Origin: Millisia brevis NBRC 105863
Lineage (GTDB): Bacteria; Actinomycetota; Actinomycetes; Mycobacteriales; Mycobacteriaceae
Direction of reading: 5' to 3'
DNA: 46,843 bases
NCBI RefSeq assembly: GCF_001552615.1
Contig: NZ_BCRN01000026.1
Coordinates: forward strand, 1 to 46,843
Each line of letters opens with the position of its first letter. Within the stretch, counting starts at the first letter, position 1. The notes beneath the pieces were generated by a model. That model ran no database searches. It had not been told where the DNA came from and saw nothing but the letters and a program-made list of their open reading frames with translations. Positions 19,001 through 28,381 of this stretch are shown one piece after another. A program made the position numbers and the translations under genes.

Positions 19001-19525
19001 GAGCTGCCCCATCACGGCGAGCACGGTCTCGGTGAGCGATGCGGGCAGGCGCGATTCGTCGAGCGCGGTGTCCCAGCGAGTGACCACCCGGTAGGCGAGC
19101 TGCCAGAGTTCGGTTTCGGTCAGCAGATGCGCGGACGGTTCGACCGGGAGCAGCAGACCGTGCTCGGATACCAGCCGCCCGGCGTAGGCGTGATAGGTGC
19201 TCACCTCGGGTTCGCCCCACTGCGCGGTATCCCGCGCGGTCGCCACCAGGCCGGAACCGGCGAGCCGGGCGAGCCGATTGCGGATGCGGGCGGTCAACTG
19301 TTGGGCGGCCTTGCGGGTGAAGGTCAGGCCGAGGACCTGCTCCGGGGTGACGTAGCCGTTGGCCACCATCCACACCACGCGCCAGGCCATCGTTTCGGTC
19401 TTCCCCGCGCCCGCGCCGGCGACGACGAGCATCGGGCCGGGTGGGGCGGCGATCACCGCGGCTTGTTCGTCGGTGGGTGCGGGCAGCCCGAGTTCGCGGG
19501 CGATGCGCCCGGGGGACAGCTCCAC
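16073..19525 (-). CDS. adnB: AdnB helicase-nuclease subunit (Rv3201c-like)
   Basis: The 1150-residue protein pairs an N-terminal UvrD/Rep-type motor with a C-terminal RecB-family nuclease. Walker A is GAGAGKT (37-43); VLLDEYQDTGHAQR and VGDPMQSIYGWRG are motifs II and III. The nuclease contains FHAWLERRYG, then DAIFADPD, VVDWKTG and QLAAYR, with the Asp/Lys/Gln residues of the RecB active site. With AdnA it forms the AdnAB machine that resects double-strand DNA ends in mycobacteria and relatives. The start is GTG 19525, two bases after the adnA stop. The C-terminal 60 residues are Thr/Arg/Pro-rich and probably disordered. Confidence 0.92.
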   Translation of the reverse strand: MELSPGRIARELGLPAPTDEQAAVIAAPPGPMLVVAGAGAGKTETMAWRVVWMVANGYVTPEQVLGLTFTRKAAQQLTARIRNRLARLAGSGLVATARDTAQWGEPEVSTYHAYAGRLVSEHGLLLPVEPSAHLLTETELWQLAYRVVTRWDTALDESRLPASLTETVLAVMGQLDEHLVDSDTVRAEARRLEQLVWALPPAHRQSKNPKQELLKIVDTANRRADLLDVVDELVRRMRETNVVDFGSRMAAAARLALGHPQVGAVERDRIRLVLLDEYQDTGHAQRLLLSALFGGGVAGAPSVTAVGDPMQSIYGWRGASAANLPRFTTDFPRHGGAPAAVGELLTSWRNPPEVLDVANHIADPLRTGGVPVSRLRSRPDARSGTVTAALWADIETERARVAEWIDAEYAAAAREGKPPPTAAVLVRRNADAEPIADALRERGLPVEVVGLGGLLHTPEVADIVAVLRILADPSDGGAAMRVLTGARWQIGAADLTTLWRRARRLTDRPATPTPGVVIAPEILRTDPAGLIDAVADPGPAEHYSAEGGRRIAALADELERLRRRVGRPLTELVADVEAMIGIGPEATTRTLARGSGRATIVAGREQLDTFADVVARFDRSGDASLDALLAYFDAADTIEDGLPIGEVEVSEHRVQVLTVHAAKGLEWEVVAVPHVSDRIFPSTGKGLSTWMSVPQELPPDLRGDRVGEGEVGGFPRLNLDDVTDRKQLEEAFERHKQVLVRRRDDEERRLFYVAVTRAERTVMISGAQWTGASKPNGPSRFLEEVLDLGAEGAVTVPERAEAGIDNPIVTVGRSALWPDDRLGVRRAGIEEGAELVRAALARGPANSGEAADEYDDPEGWAADVERLLADRAQPDVDVTAVVLPSHLSVSRLVDLAKDREEFAQRLRRPLPYRPNPFARNGTAFHAWLERRYGATRLLDLDELPGAADTTAATSGPLEELQRAFEASPWARRTPIDIESPFETTIGTTVLRGRIDAIFADPDGGWTVVDWKTGNPPADDEVAAIEVQLAAYRIAWARLMTAETGAEVSLDRVRAAFHYVRVGRTITSTGLPDADALARLLDGDTAAVAETVPDDAGATPTADRPTPTVSQDPTSEAPGAGRRSGDTTREQRGRRQRPRTIDPSDDQPGLW

Positions 19526-19527
19526 CG

Positions 19528-22500
19528 CTACTCCACGACCTGGCGGCCGTGTTCGTGCGCCGGGCAGGACGTGGCGACCGGGCAGGTGCGGCAGGTCGCG
19601 TTGACCGTCGCCCGGAACAGCGGGCCGCGGGTGGCCAGCGCCGCCTCGCCGACCAGTTCGCGCCAGCCGGCCAGTTCCTCGACGCCCAGCCCGTTCTGTT
19701 CGCGTTCGGTGGCGCCGGTCTTGGTGGCGGACTTGGCCAGGTAGACCAGTCGGCCGCCGCCGGGCTGCTCGGCGGGGACGGTGGGCACCAGGCCTTCGGC
19801 GACGGCGAGTTGATAGGTCGCCAGCTGCGCGTGGGCGGCGGCGTCGTCCTTGGTGATCGGGTTCTTGCTGGTCTTGAGGTCGACGACGACCGGTCGGCCC
19901 AGGGCGTCGCGTTCGAGCCGATCGATGCGTCCGGTCAGCCGAACCGCCGGGGACCGCTCGGTGGCCGGCAGCACCCCGTCGACACTCATCTCGTGTCCGA
20001 CCTCGGTCAGTTCGGTGCGGGTCGCGCGCAGCCAGGTGCGGAAGGTCTCGACCATGGCGGCGACCCGTTCGCGTTCGCGTTCGGCCAGCCACGGCGAATC
20101 GTGTTCGATCGCCTCCCATTTCCGGTCGAGCTCCGCGCGGATCTCAGCCGGTTCGGCGCCGTCGGCGACCCGCTCGGCGAGGTCGTGGACCAGACTGCCG
20201 ATCGCCGCCGGGGTGGCCGCGACCTCCGACCCGCCGTTGCGTTCCAGCAGCCAGCGCAGCGGGCAGGCCAGCAGGGTTTCCACCGTCGACGGGGACAGCC
20301 GCACCGGGCCGTCCGCCTCCTGCCAGAGCGCCGTATCGGTCGAGGCCTCCGCGACGCCGTACCACTCGTCGGGGTGTGCCCCCGCAACCCCGGCCTCCGC
20401 GAGGCGGGCGAGGCTGCGGGCGGCACGTTCGCGCCGCTCGGCCGGGACGTCGGGATTGCCGACCGCGGCTCGCAATTCGGCGATCAACGCGCCCGCGGCC
20501 AGCAGCCGACCCCGCCGCCCCGGGCCGGGCGCCGGGGAGGTCACCAGCCCCCGGTCGCCGGGGTCGGTCGGTGCGATGGGCAGTTCGTTGACGAACCTCG
20601 AGACCACCGCGTCGGTATCGCCACCGGCGGACTGCACCGCGGTGATCAGCAGGGTGTCGCGGGCGCGACCGCAGGCCATCAGGAAGAGGCGGCGCTCCTC
20701 GGCCACCAACGGCGCCGTGCGCGACAGCACGGTGGTGCCGCCGGAGGCAGCCGCGTTCGGCCCGGTCAGGTCGAACAGTTCGTCGATGCCGAGGATCGAG
20801 CCGCGGGGGCGCAGATTCGGCCACAGGTTCTCCTGCACCCCGCAGACCGCGACCACCGACCATTCGCGTCCGGCGGCGGCGTGCGCGCTGATCACCTCGA
20901 CCGCGTCACGTTCGGCGGCCGGGGTGCTCGACCGCATCGGCAGTTCCTGCTCGACGACGTACTCGACGAATCCGGCGGTGGTGGCGCCCGGCAGCCGGTC
21001 GACGTAGGCGCCGGCCGCCTCGAACAGTGCTACCACCGAGTCGAGGTCCTGGTCGGCCGCCGCGGCCGCCGCTCCGCGCCCCTTGGCGGCGCCGACCCAC
21101 CGCCGCTGCAATCCGCTGGTCTGCCAGACCGCCCACAACGCCTGTTCGAGACCGTCGCCGCGGTCCAGGGCCGCGCGGGCGGCGCCGACCGCGGCGGCGG
21201 CGCGGACCATCGGCGCGGCCTCGATCTCGGTGAGTCCCGCGAGCAGGTGCCGGTGCTCGTCCCCGTCGCCGCCGTCGAGGACGAACCGGTGGATGATCCG
21301 CAGGCTCGCATCGGGGGCGCCCTGCTCCTGCTCGGATGCGGCCTGCACGCGTCGCACCCCGCGGCGCAGGCGTCGCCAGGAGATCGGGTCGGCGCCGCCG
21401 ATCGGCCCGCTGATCAGGGCGGTGGCGTCGTCGATGTCGAAACCTCTGCCCTCCGCCGCGGCGGTCGTCGCCGCGCGCAGGGCCAGTAGCAGCGCCCCGG
21501 CGCCGAACTGTCGGTGCAGCGGAAGCTCCGCCCCGGCCCCGGCGACCGGGACGCCGGCGAGGACCAGCGCACGGCGGATCGCCGCGTAGCTGCGCGGTAC
21601 CGACCGCACGATCACGGCCATGTCCGTCCAGGCCACGCCGTCCTCGAGGTGGGCGCGGCGCAGGGTATTGGCGACGATCGCGGCTTCCTCGGCCGTCGAG
21701 GTCGCCACCTCGACATCGACGCGCCCGGCGGCCTCCCGGCCCGGGTACAGCGGCGGCCGGTGGGCGGGCGAGCCGGACAGTCGCGCGGAGATCGACGAGA
21801 CGACCCGCACGATGTCGGGTCCGCTGCGCATCGAGGTGTCCAGGCCGACCCGGCGATCGCCGCCGGACAGCGGCAGCTCGCCGAGCCACCGCGGATCGGC
21901 GCCGCGGAAGCCGAAGACGGACTGGTCCGGGTCGGCGGCGATCACGGTCTGGTCGGTGCCGGCGGCGAGCGCCCGCACCAGGATGACCGCCTGCGGGTCG
22001 AGGTGTTGGGCGTCGTCGACCAGCAGCACCCGCACCCGGGCGCGTTCGCGGGCGAGCAGTTCCGGGTCGGTGGCGAAGGCGGCGAGCGCGGAGCCGATCA
22101 GTTCGGCGGCATCGAGACCCGGGGCGGTGGCCTCGGGGGCTTCGACGCCCACCGAGCCGCGCAACAACATGACCTGCTCGTACCGGTTGGCGAAGCGGCC
22201 GGCGGCGACCCATCGCGGCCGGTCGTGTCGGCGGCCGAGGGCGACGAGGTCCTCCGGGCCGAATCCGCGCTCGGCGGCCCGCAGCATCAGGTCACGCAGT
22301 TCGCGGGCGAATCCGGCGAGCCCGAGCGCCGGGCGCAGTTCGTCCGGCCAATCGTCCGCGCCGTCGGACACTTCGGCGCGCAGCATCTCCCGGATGACCG
22401 CGTCCTGCTCGGAGCCGGTCAACAGCCGCGGCGGCGGATTGCCGTGCAGCGCGGCCTGCAACCGCAGGATCGCGAAGGCGTAGGAGTGCAGCGTCCGCAC

Positions 22501-22815
22501 CAACGGGCCCCGGCCGGCCCACCCCGCCGTACGGGGCATCACCGCGGAGATCGCCTCCCGCACCCGACCGGCCGCCGCGCGGTCGGGCACCAGGACCAGC
22601 ACCGACTCCGGGTGGTACCCGTCGACGGCGATCCGCTGCGCGACCGTGTCGACGATCAGCGCGGTCTTGCCGGTGCCCGGTCCCCCGCCGACGAGCCAAT
22701 ACGGATCCTCGGGGGTCGCCGAGGCGTCGATCAGATCGCGGGCGCCCGTCGACCAGGCGCGTCCCGTGGCGAGGGACGGACGCCGCACCAGAAGATGACT
22801 ACCCACGTTCCCCAT
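19528..22815 (-). CDS. adnA: AdnA helicase-nuclease subunit with Fe-S nuclease (Rv3202c-like)
   Basis: The 1095-residue partner of AdnB has an N-terminal SF1 motor with Walker A GGPGTGKT (44-51), VLLVDDAQHLDP and AADPDQSVFGFRG. The C-terminal RecB-type nuclease shows GSLVHDLAERV, RIDRLERD, VVDLKTSK and AQLATYQ. Four cysteines frame it: one in LLACPLRWLL and three in CRTCPVATSC, the pattern of an AddB-type 4Fe-4S clamp; AdnB lacks this set. AdnA is encoded first, with adnB starting two bases after its stop. The upstream neighbour on the same strand is an ABC transporter gene 52 bp away. Confidence 0.92.
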   Translation of the reverse strand: MGNVGSHLLVRRPSLATGRAWSTGARDLIDASATPEDPYWLVGGGPGTGKTALIVDTVAQRIAVDGYHPESVLVLVPDRAAAGRVREAISAVMPRTAGWAGRGPLVRTLHSYAFAILRLQAALHGNPPPRLLTGSEQDAVIREMLRAEVSDGADDWPDELRPALGLAGFARELRDLMLRAAERGFGPEDLVALGRRHDRPRWVAAGRFANRYEQVMLLRGSVGVEAPEATAPGLDAAELIGSALAAFATDPELLARERARVRVLLVDDAQHLDPQAVILVRALAAGTDQTVIAADPDQSVFGFRGADPRWLGELPLSGGDRRVGLDTSMRSGPDIVRVVSSISARLSGSPAHRPPLYPGREAAGRVDVEVATSTAEEAAIVANTLRRAHLEDGVAWTDMAVIVRSVPRSYAAIRRALVLAGVPVAGAGAELPLHRQFGAGALLLALRAATTAAAEGRGFDIDDATALISGPIGGADPISWRRLRRGVRRVQAASEQEQGAPDASLRIIHRFVLDGGDGDEHRHLLAGLTEIEAAPMVRAAAAVGAARAALDRGDGLEQALWAVWQTSGLQRRWVGAAKGRGAAAAAADQDLDSVVALFEAAGAYVDRLPGATTAGFVEYVVEQELPMRSSTPAAERDAVEVISAHAAAGREWSVVAVCGVQENLWPNLRPRGSILGIDELFDLTGPNAAASGGTTVLSRTAPLVAEERRLFLMACGRARDTLLITAVQSAGGDTDAVVSRFVNELPIAPTDPGDRGLVTSPAPGPGRRGRLLAAGALIAELRAAVGNPDVPAERRERAARSLARLAEAGVAGAHPDEWYGVAEASTDTALWQEADGPVRLSPSTVETLLACPLRWLLERNGGSEVAATPAAIGSLVHDLAERVADGAEPAEIRAELDRKWEAIEHDSPWLAERERERVAAMVETFRTWLRATRTELTEVGHEMSVDGVLPATERSPAVRLTGRIDRLERDALGRPVVVDLKTSKNPITKDDAAAHAQLATYQLAVAEGLVPTVPAEQPGGGRLVYLAKSATKTGATEREQNGLGVEELAGWRELVGEAALATRGPLFRATVNATCRTCPVATSCPAHEHGRQVVE

Positions 22816-22867
22816 TGCAGCATCCGGGTCCGACAGGCTCCGGATCCGCGGGGCCCGTGTCGCCGGA

Positions 22868-24733
22868 TCAGATCAGCGTCTTCGCCGGGTTGCCCGCGGT
22901 GATCCGCCACGGTCCGTCGCCCTCGATCGTCAGGATCCGATCGTGGTGGGCGTCGATCGTGCTGCGATGGCCGACCGAAACCACCGCGCAGGTCGGCAGC
23001 TGGGTCCGTAGCAGCGTGTACAGGGCGTACTCGAGGCCCTCGTCGACGGCCGAGGTCGCCTCGTCGAGCAGGACGAGGTCGGGGCGGATCAGCAGGATGC
23101 GCGCGAAGGCGATGCGCTGCTGCTCGCCGGGCGAGAGGATCGCCGCCCAGTCGCCCTCCTCGTCCAACCGTTCGGCCAGATGTCCCAACTGCACCGCGGT
23201 CAGGGCGGCGCGGATGGTCTCGTCGTCGACGTCGCCGACGTGGGTGGGGTAGACCACGACGGTCCGCAGATCCCCGAGCGGCAGGTAGGGCATCTGCGAC
23301 AGGAACAGCGTGCGGTCGTCCTCGGGATAGGTGACCGTGCCGGACGCAAACGGCCAGATACCGGCGATCACGCGCAGCAGGGTGGTCTTGCCGGCCCCGG
23401 ACGGCCCCTTGACGACGATCGCCTCCCCGGCGGGGACGGACAGGTTCAGGTCGCTGATCAGGGTGCGGTCGTCCGGCGTCGAGACGTCGACGTCCGACAG
23501 CCGCAACCCCTCGACACCGACCTCGCGGATCGCCGAGGCCAGGGCGCGGGCCTGCCCGTTGGAGGCCATCAATCCGTCGAGGCGAATCAGTGATGCCCGG
23601 TACTCGGTGAAGTCGCCGTAGGCCTCCCGGAAGAACGACAGCGAGGCGTGGACCTGGGTATAGGCGGACGAGCTCTGGGTCAGGCCGCCCAGGGCGATAT
23701 CGCCGGCGAAGAAGCGGGGGGCCTGCACCACCATCGGGAAGAACTGCGCCACCTGGTTGACGCTGAGGTTCCAGCCGTCGAACTTCAGGGTCCGGTAGAC
23801 GATCGCCCAGAAGTTGCCGACCACCCGGGAGAACCGGGCCCGCAGGCCGGCGCCCTCGACGACCTCGCCGCGGAAGAAGGCGACCCGCTCGGCGCTGTCG
23901 CGCAGGCGGACCAGGGCATAGCGGAAGTTGGCGTTGACCTGCTCCATGCGGAAGTTGAGGCCGATCAAGGGGCGGCCGAGCCAGAACGCGATGATCGTGG
24001 TCAGCACCACGTATCCGATGACGAACCAGACCAGCGCATGCGGAATCGTCACCCCGAAGAGGGTCAGCGGGCCGGAGAGCTCCCACAACACGATCGAGAA
24101 CGAGATCAGCGAGGTGATCGCCGATACGGCGCCGAAGGCGAGCTGCCGGGTCTGGATCGCCACATTGGCGGTATCCAGCTGGATCCGCTGGTCCGGGTTG
24201 TCGATCCGGCTCTCGACGAACCGATTGCGGTAGTAGGCCTGATCGCTGAGCCAGTCGTCGGTGGTCCGATCGATCAGCCAGCTGCGCCAGCGGATATCGA
24301 ACGCGCTGGTGATCCAGTACGCGGTCAGAATCCGCACCACGTGGATGATCGCGAGCACGATGAACAACCGGACGGCGGCCCAGAACGCGTCGATGCCGGC
24401 GTCCAGGGTGGCCTGGTCGCCCTGGGCGATGCCCGCGGCGGCGGCCTGCAGGGCGGTGAACTGGTCGTTGCCCTGGTAGGAGAACAGCACGCTCATGCGC
24501 ACCGCGAACAGCGTGAACAGCAGGATCAGGGCCAGCATGCCCCAGACCGGCAGGCTCGCGCGCCCGGTGAAGTAGGCACCGTTGATCCGCCAGAACTGCC
24601 GACCCCACACGGTGGTGCGGATCAGCAGCCAGGCCACCACCAGGAAACAGACCGCGGCGATCCCGAGGCCGCGGGCGAGCCACAGCAAAGTGGCCACCAG
24701 TTCCGCATCCCAGTCCCGTGACGTCTCCAGCAC
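22868..24733 (-). CDS. BacA/SbmA-like ABC transporter, fused permease and ATPase
   Basis: The 621-residue protein has an N-terminal ABC_membrane_2-type domain with about six membrane segments, including the family-typical FDIRWRSWLIDR...WLSDQAYYRNRF, and FRMEQVNANFRYALVRLRDSAE. A C-terminal nucleotide-binding domain has Walker A GPSGAGKTT, signature LSPGEQQR and Walker B LVLLDEAT. The layout matches Rv1819c (BacA), which imports hydrophilic solutes such as vitamin B12 and peptides such as bleomycin. The GTG at 24733 is chosen because GGGGGA lies six bases upstream; an ATG at 24751 has no such signal. It lies between the hydrolase gene and adnA, so co-transcription with adnAB is possible but unproven. 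Confidence 0.85.
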   Translation of the reverse strand: MLETSRDWDAELVATLLWLARGLGIAAVCFLVVAWLLIRTTVWGRQFWRINGAYFTGRASLPVWGMLALILLFTLFAVRMSVLFSYQGNDQFTALQAAAAGIAQGDQATLDAGIDAFWAAVRLFIVLAIIHVVRILTAYWITSAFDIRWRSWLIDRTTDDWLSDQAYYRNRFVESRIDNPDQRIQLDTANVAIQTRQLAFGAVSAITSLISFSIVLWELSGPLTLFGVTIPHALVWFVIGYVVLTTIIAFWLGRPLIGLNFRMEQVNANFRYALVRLRDSAERVAFFRGEVVEGAGLRARFSRVVGNFWAIVYRTLKFDGWNLSVNQVAQFFPMVVQAPRFFAGDIALGGLTQSSSAYTQVHASLSFFREAYGDFTEYRASLIRLDGLMASNGQARALASAIREVGVEGLRLSDVDVSTPDDRTLISDLNLSVPAGEAIVVKGPSGAGKTTLLRVIAGIWPFASGTVTYPEDDRTLFLSQMPYLPLGDLRTVVVYPTHVGDVDDETIRAALTAVQLGHLAERLDEEGDWAAILSPGEQQRIAFARILLIRPDLVLLDEATSAVDEGLEYALYTLLRTQLPTCAVVSVGHRSTIDAHHDRILTIEGDGPWRITAGNPAKTLI

Positions 24734-24879
24734 GTACGGTCCCCCTCGCATCGGTCGTTCAACGGGTCCACGGCCGGGCTGATCCCGAGCACGGAACGTC
24801 GAGGACGGTGCGAACTACCTGGCGCGGCGTGGTTGAGCCGGAACAGTAACCTGTCGGTCGGCCGTGCGCAGCACGTAGG

Positions 24880-25665
24880 TCACGGCTCGGTCAAGAAGCC
24901 GCCCACGACGTCGCCGAAACGCCGCGGGCGGTCCCGATGAATGCTGTGGCCGCTGTCGAAGGGCACCACCCGTGCCTCCGGGAGGCGGGCGACCACCTCC
25001 GCGAGCCGTCCCCGATCGACCATGCCGCCCGCGCCGCCGTGCAGGATCAGCGTCCGCGCGGTGATGTCGGACAGATCCTTCCACCACTGCGGATCGGGGC
25101 GACGGAACTGTTCGAGCATCTCCGCGGTCATCGATCGGTCGAAGTCGAGCAGGGCGCGGGGATGGACGACGGCGCTGCTGGCGGCGTGCCACAGCTCGGC
25201 CGGGGTCGGCAGTCGCGAGGTCAGCGGGCCGACCGCGTCGCCCTCGCGCAGCGGGATCGGGCACTCCTCGGCGACCAGTCGCCGCACGCGATGTGGCTGC
25301 CACTGCGCCACGCAGGAGGCCGCGTAGCCGCCCAGCGAGTGGCCGACGATATCGATGCGGTCGAGGTGGAGGGCATCGCAAACGGCGACCAGATCCGCGC
25401 CGAACGACGCGAAGCGGTAGTCGTCGGCGCGCGAGCTGCCGCCGTGCCCGCGCAGCGAGGGCACGATCACCCGTCTCCCCCGGCCGACGAGATCCCGTGC
25501 GAAGCGGTTCCACGTACTGCCGGCGCCGCCCATCCCGTGGACGAGCACAACGGGTGGAGCGGCGGCCTGCGAGGCGCTCGACCGGGACGGCCACAGATCG
25601 CGGTAGACGATCCGCACCCCGTCCCGGTCGATGCTGCCGTCTTCGCCGAATCCGCCCCCGCTCAC
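24880..25665 (-). CDS. alpha/beta hydrolase (LipV/Rv3203-like)
   Basis: The 261-residue protein has the canonical alpha/beta-hydrolase pattern: oxyanion-hole HGMGG near residues 44-48, GRRVIVPSLRGHGGSS, nucleophile GHSLGG, and a C-terminal FDSGHSIHRDRP carrying the catalytic His. It has no signal peptide, so it is cytoplasmic. Position matches Rv3203 (lipV), a carboxylesterase/lipase, in the mycobacterial block. The substrate is unknown. The start is GTG 25665, 37 bp after the acyl-CoA dehydrogenase stop on the same strand. Confidence 0.85.
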   Translation of the reverse strand: MSGGGFGEDGSIDRDGVRIVYRDLWPSRSSASQAAAPPVVLVHGMGGAGSTWNRFARDLVGRGRRVIVPSLRGHGGSSRADDYRFASFGADLVAVCDALHLDRIDIVGHSLGGYAASCVAQWQPHRVRRLVAEECPIPLREGDAVGPLTSRLPTPAELWHAASSAVVHPRALLDFDRSMTAEMLEQFRRPDPQWWKDLSDITARTLILHGGAGGMVDRGRLAEVVARLPEARVVPFDSGHSIHRDRPRRFGDVVGGFLTEP

Positions 25666-25702
25666 GCCTCTACTGTGCCTCCCGCGGATCCGGCGTCCCC
25701 GG

Positions 25703-27439
25703 TCAGGGCCGCATCTCGTAGGCGCCGCTGAGCGCGATCACCCGGGCGAGGATGTCGTCGAAACGCTCCTGGTCGACCACCGGCTTGCGGATCGCGTCCA
25801 GCGCGATGCGCTGCTGCGCCTCGCTGGACGAACTCTTGCCGTAGAGGTCGAGCGCGGCGGCGTCGAAGTCCCGGATCAGGATGTCGAAGATCTGGTCGAC
25901 CAGCACGTCGTCGACCCCGACGATCGCCGCCTGCTCGAGGATCAGCTGGCCGTAGACGACCAGGGTGAACATCTCGGTCAGCGCGAGGCCGAAGTCGATG
26001 TCGCGCTGCTGATTCGCATCCGGGGTCGCCTCGGTCAGCAGGGTGATCAGCCCCTCGACCTGCTCGAGGAAGCGGGCGACGTTCGGCAGGTGCCGGGAGC
26101 GCTCGTAGACCGGGCGCCAGGGGTGGAACTGCACCTTCGACAGACCGCGGGCCGGGCCCTGCCGGAAGAGGAATTCGTCGTCGCCGGGATCGGTGCGGGT
26201 CGGCACGTCCGCGTAGGCGTCGCTCGGGTTGAACAGGTACGCGGGCATGAACTTCGCGATCAGCGCCAGGTTGACCGCGACGGTGCCCTCGAGCTTCGGC
26301 AGGCCGTCGACATCGGTCTTGGCGACCGCCAGGTAGCTATCGGTTTCGAATCCCTTGGCGGCCACGATGTCCGCGAGCAGGGCGATCGACTTCTGCGCCT
26401 CGGTGGTCACCTTCATCTTGGTGATCGGGTTGAACAGCAGGTAGCGACGGTCGTCGGGGCCGGCGGTACGGAAGTAATCGACGGCGCGGTCGGAGAACAG
26501 CCGCATCGCGTACAGCCGGGTATAGGCATCGACGAACTGGCGACGCACGTGCGGGAAGGTGGTCACCGGCTTGCCGAACAGAATGCGGTTGTGCGCGTGG
26601 GTGATCGCCTCGTACAGCGAGTGGGTCGTCATACCGATACCGCCGAAGCAGAGGTTGAACTTGCCGATGTTGACCGTGTTCAGCGCGGCGGAGAAGGCCT
26701 CGTCACCGACGTGCAGGATGTCCTCGGCGGCCACCGGGTAGTCCTGCAAACGGAATTCGGCGACGTACATCTGCGAGGGCACGATGTTCTTGACCACCTC
26801 GAACTCGTCGCGCTGCGAGTCGGCCAGGAAGAAGACGTACTGATCCGGCCCCTCGACGCCCTCGATCCGCCCGAAGACCGACACGATGCGGGCGCAGTTG
26901 CCGTTGCCGATGTAGTACTTCCCGCCGGTCGCGGTGTAGCCGCCGTCCGCGGTGGGCGTCAGCACCATGTCCGACGAGTAGATGTCGGCACCGTGCTCCT
27001 TCTCGGACAGCCCGAAGGCGCCGACCGCGCCGGCGTCGAGGGCCTCGGCGGCGCGCTTGCGGGCGTTGTCGTTGCCGCTCTGCCAGACCGGTCCGAGGCC
27101 GAGGATGGTGACCTGCCAGGGGTACCAGTAGTTGAGGCCGTAGAAGCCGAGGATCTCCGAGAGCGCGGCGATCCGCGCGGTATCCCAGCGGGCGAAGGGC
27201 TTGCCGTCGGCGTCACGGGACGGGGTCAGGAACGTCGAGAAGAGCCCCTTCTCGGCCGCGAAGTCGAGAAAGTCCTGGTAGAAGACCTTCTTGTGGTAGT
27301 CGGCGAGCAGACGGACCTTGCCGCGCGATTCGAACCAGTCGATGGTGTCGCGCAGCAGTTGACGACTGCCCTCGTCGAACTGCTCGCCGCTGTATCGGTT
27401 GGGGTCGAACAGCAACTCGGAAGCAGCCACGGATGTCAT
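25703..27439 (-). CDS. acyl-CoA dehydrogenase family protein
   Basis: The 578-residue flavoprotein resembles the large acyl-CoA dehydrogenase subgroup. Visible motifs are FGLSEKEHGADIYSSDM and GGYTATGGKYYIGNGNCARI in the N-terminal/beta domain, and HNRILFGKPVTTFPHVRRQF in the C-terminal FAD-binding region, followed by an extra C-terminal helical domain. It probably oxidises a long-chain or unusual acyl thioester; the substrate is not evident. The start is ATG 27439, with GGAGAGG upstream; a longer frame toward 27592 runs into the divergent tetR promoter region. The divergent TetR gene 204 bp away is a candidate regulator. Confidence 0.85.
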   Translation of the reverse strand: MTSVAASELLFDPNRYSGEQFDEGSRQLLRDTIDWFESRGKVRLLADYHKKVFYQDFLDFAAEKGLFSTFLTPSRDADGKPFARWDTARIAALSEILGFYGLNYWYPWQVTILGLGPVWQSGNDNARKRAAEALDAGAVGAFGLSEKEHGADIYSSDMVLTPTADGGYTATGGKYYIGNGNCARIVSVFGRIEGVEGPDQYVFFLADSQRDEFEVVKNIVPSQMYVAEFRLQDYPVAAEDILHVGDEAFSAALNTVNIGKFNLCFGGIGMTTHSLYEAITHAHNRILFGKPVTTFPHVRRQFVDAYTRLYAMRLFSDRAVDYFRTAGPDDRRYLLFNPITKMKVTTEAQKSIALLADIVAAKGFETDSYLAVAKTDVDGLPKLEGTVAVNLALIAKFMPAYLFNPSDAYADVPTRTDPGDDEFLFRQGPARGLSKVQFHPWRPVYERSRHLPNVARFLEQVEGLITLLTEATPDANQQRDIDFGLALTEMFTLVVYGQLILEQAAIVGVDDVLVDQIFDILIRDFDAAALDLYGKSSSSEAQQRIALDAIRKPVVDQERFDDILARVIALSGAYEMRP

Positions 27440-27643
27440 GCGACGGTCCCTCTCCTCGAAGACGGCAGGTACGGCGAATGTCGGCCGGCGCCCCGAGGCC
27501 CCGGCAATACAACGGTAGCGTAGCAATTGTGCGGCTCGGCGACGAGAGCCGACCGATACGCTGTGACTCCCACCCACGCGCCGGATGCCCACCCGGCGGC
27601 AGCGACACGCCGGGCCGCGAACACCGGCCGGACAGGAGCGACG

Positions 27644-28315
27644 ATGACGGACACCGGCGCCCGCCCGCGTCGTCGTTACGCCCCGCGGATGTCACCCGAG
27701 AATCGTCGGGTCCAATTGCTCGACGTCGCCCTCGATCTGGTCGCCCGCGACGGGCTGCACCAATTGACGATGGAATCGGTCGCCGCCGCAGCGGGTATCG
27801 GGAAGCCGGTGGTGTACACCGTCTTCAGCACCCGCGGCGATCTGGTCGGGGCCCTACTCGAACGCGAGAGCGAACGAGCGACCGCGCAGGTCCTCGCCGC
27901 CCTGCCCACCGATCTCGACGGCACCCGCGCCGCAACGTCTTTCGAGCAAACGGTCACCACCTTCATGGACGCGGTGCTCGCCGATCCCACCCGCTGGCGA
28001 CTGATCCTCACTCCACCGGAGAACGCCCCCGGCGACTACCGCACCCACCTGCGCGACTCCCGCCGCGCGATCCTGCGCCGCGCCGAGGAACTCGCCCGCA
28101 TCGGCATCTCCCGCGAACCCGGCCTGGCCTGTCTGGACGCGAACCTGATGGCGAACACGATGGTCTCCTTCGCCGAGATGCTCGGCCGGCTCGCCGCCGC
28201 CGATCCGGTCACCTACAACCGCGAACGACTGCTGCGGCATGCCTCACAGGTGGCGGGCGCGCTGTCGACTCCGCCACGGATTTCCGCTGGTCCGGGCCAT
28301 TCCGACGGAAAATAG
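27644..28315 (+). CDS. TetR-family transcriptional regulator
   Basis: The 223-residue regulator has an N-terminal TetR DNA-binding domain: RRVQLLDVALDLVARDGLHQLTMESVAAAAGIGKPVVYTVFSTRGDLV (residues about 20-70), with the HTH in the second half. The C-terminal ligand domain is not assignable. The ATG at 27644 is preceded by GGAG at good spacing. It is divergent from the acyl-CoA dehydrogenase gene, the usual setting for a TetR repressor of lipid metabolism, so that gene is the best target guess. Confidence 0.85.
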   Translation: MTDTGARPRRRYAPRMSPENRRVQLLDVALDLVARDGLHQLTMESVAAAAGIGKPVVYTVFSTRGDLVGALLERESERATAQVLAALPTDLDGTRAATSFEQTVTTFMDAVLADPTRWRLILTPPENAPGDYRTHLRDSRRAILRRAEELARIGISREPGLACLDANLMANTMVSFAEMLGRLAAADPVTYNRERLLRHASQVAGALSTPPRISAGPGHSDGK

Positions 28316-28324
28316 CTACCATGT

Positions 28325-28355
28325 CCTTCGGACGTGCGTACGCCACGACCGAAGG
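28325..28355 (+). repeat. hairpin in the 5' part of the mgtE leader
   Basis: Perfect 7-base arms CCTTCGG (28325-28331) and CCGAAGG (28349-28355) flank a 17-base loop containing a GCGTACGC palindrome. It lies between the tetR stop and the leader-ORF ribosome binding site. Confidence 0.45.
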
Positions 28356-28381
28356 TACGCGAGCGACAGGAGGTGAAGCCG

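Noticed and set aside
19441-22902. Long plus-strand open frames over adnA
   Set aside because: Shadow frames opposite a well-supported helicase-nuclease gene.
25631-27523. 630-codon plus-strand frame opposite the acyl-CoA dehydrogenase
   Set aside because: No family resemblance; the minus-strand protein has clear dehydrogenase motifs.
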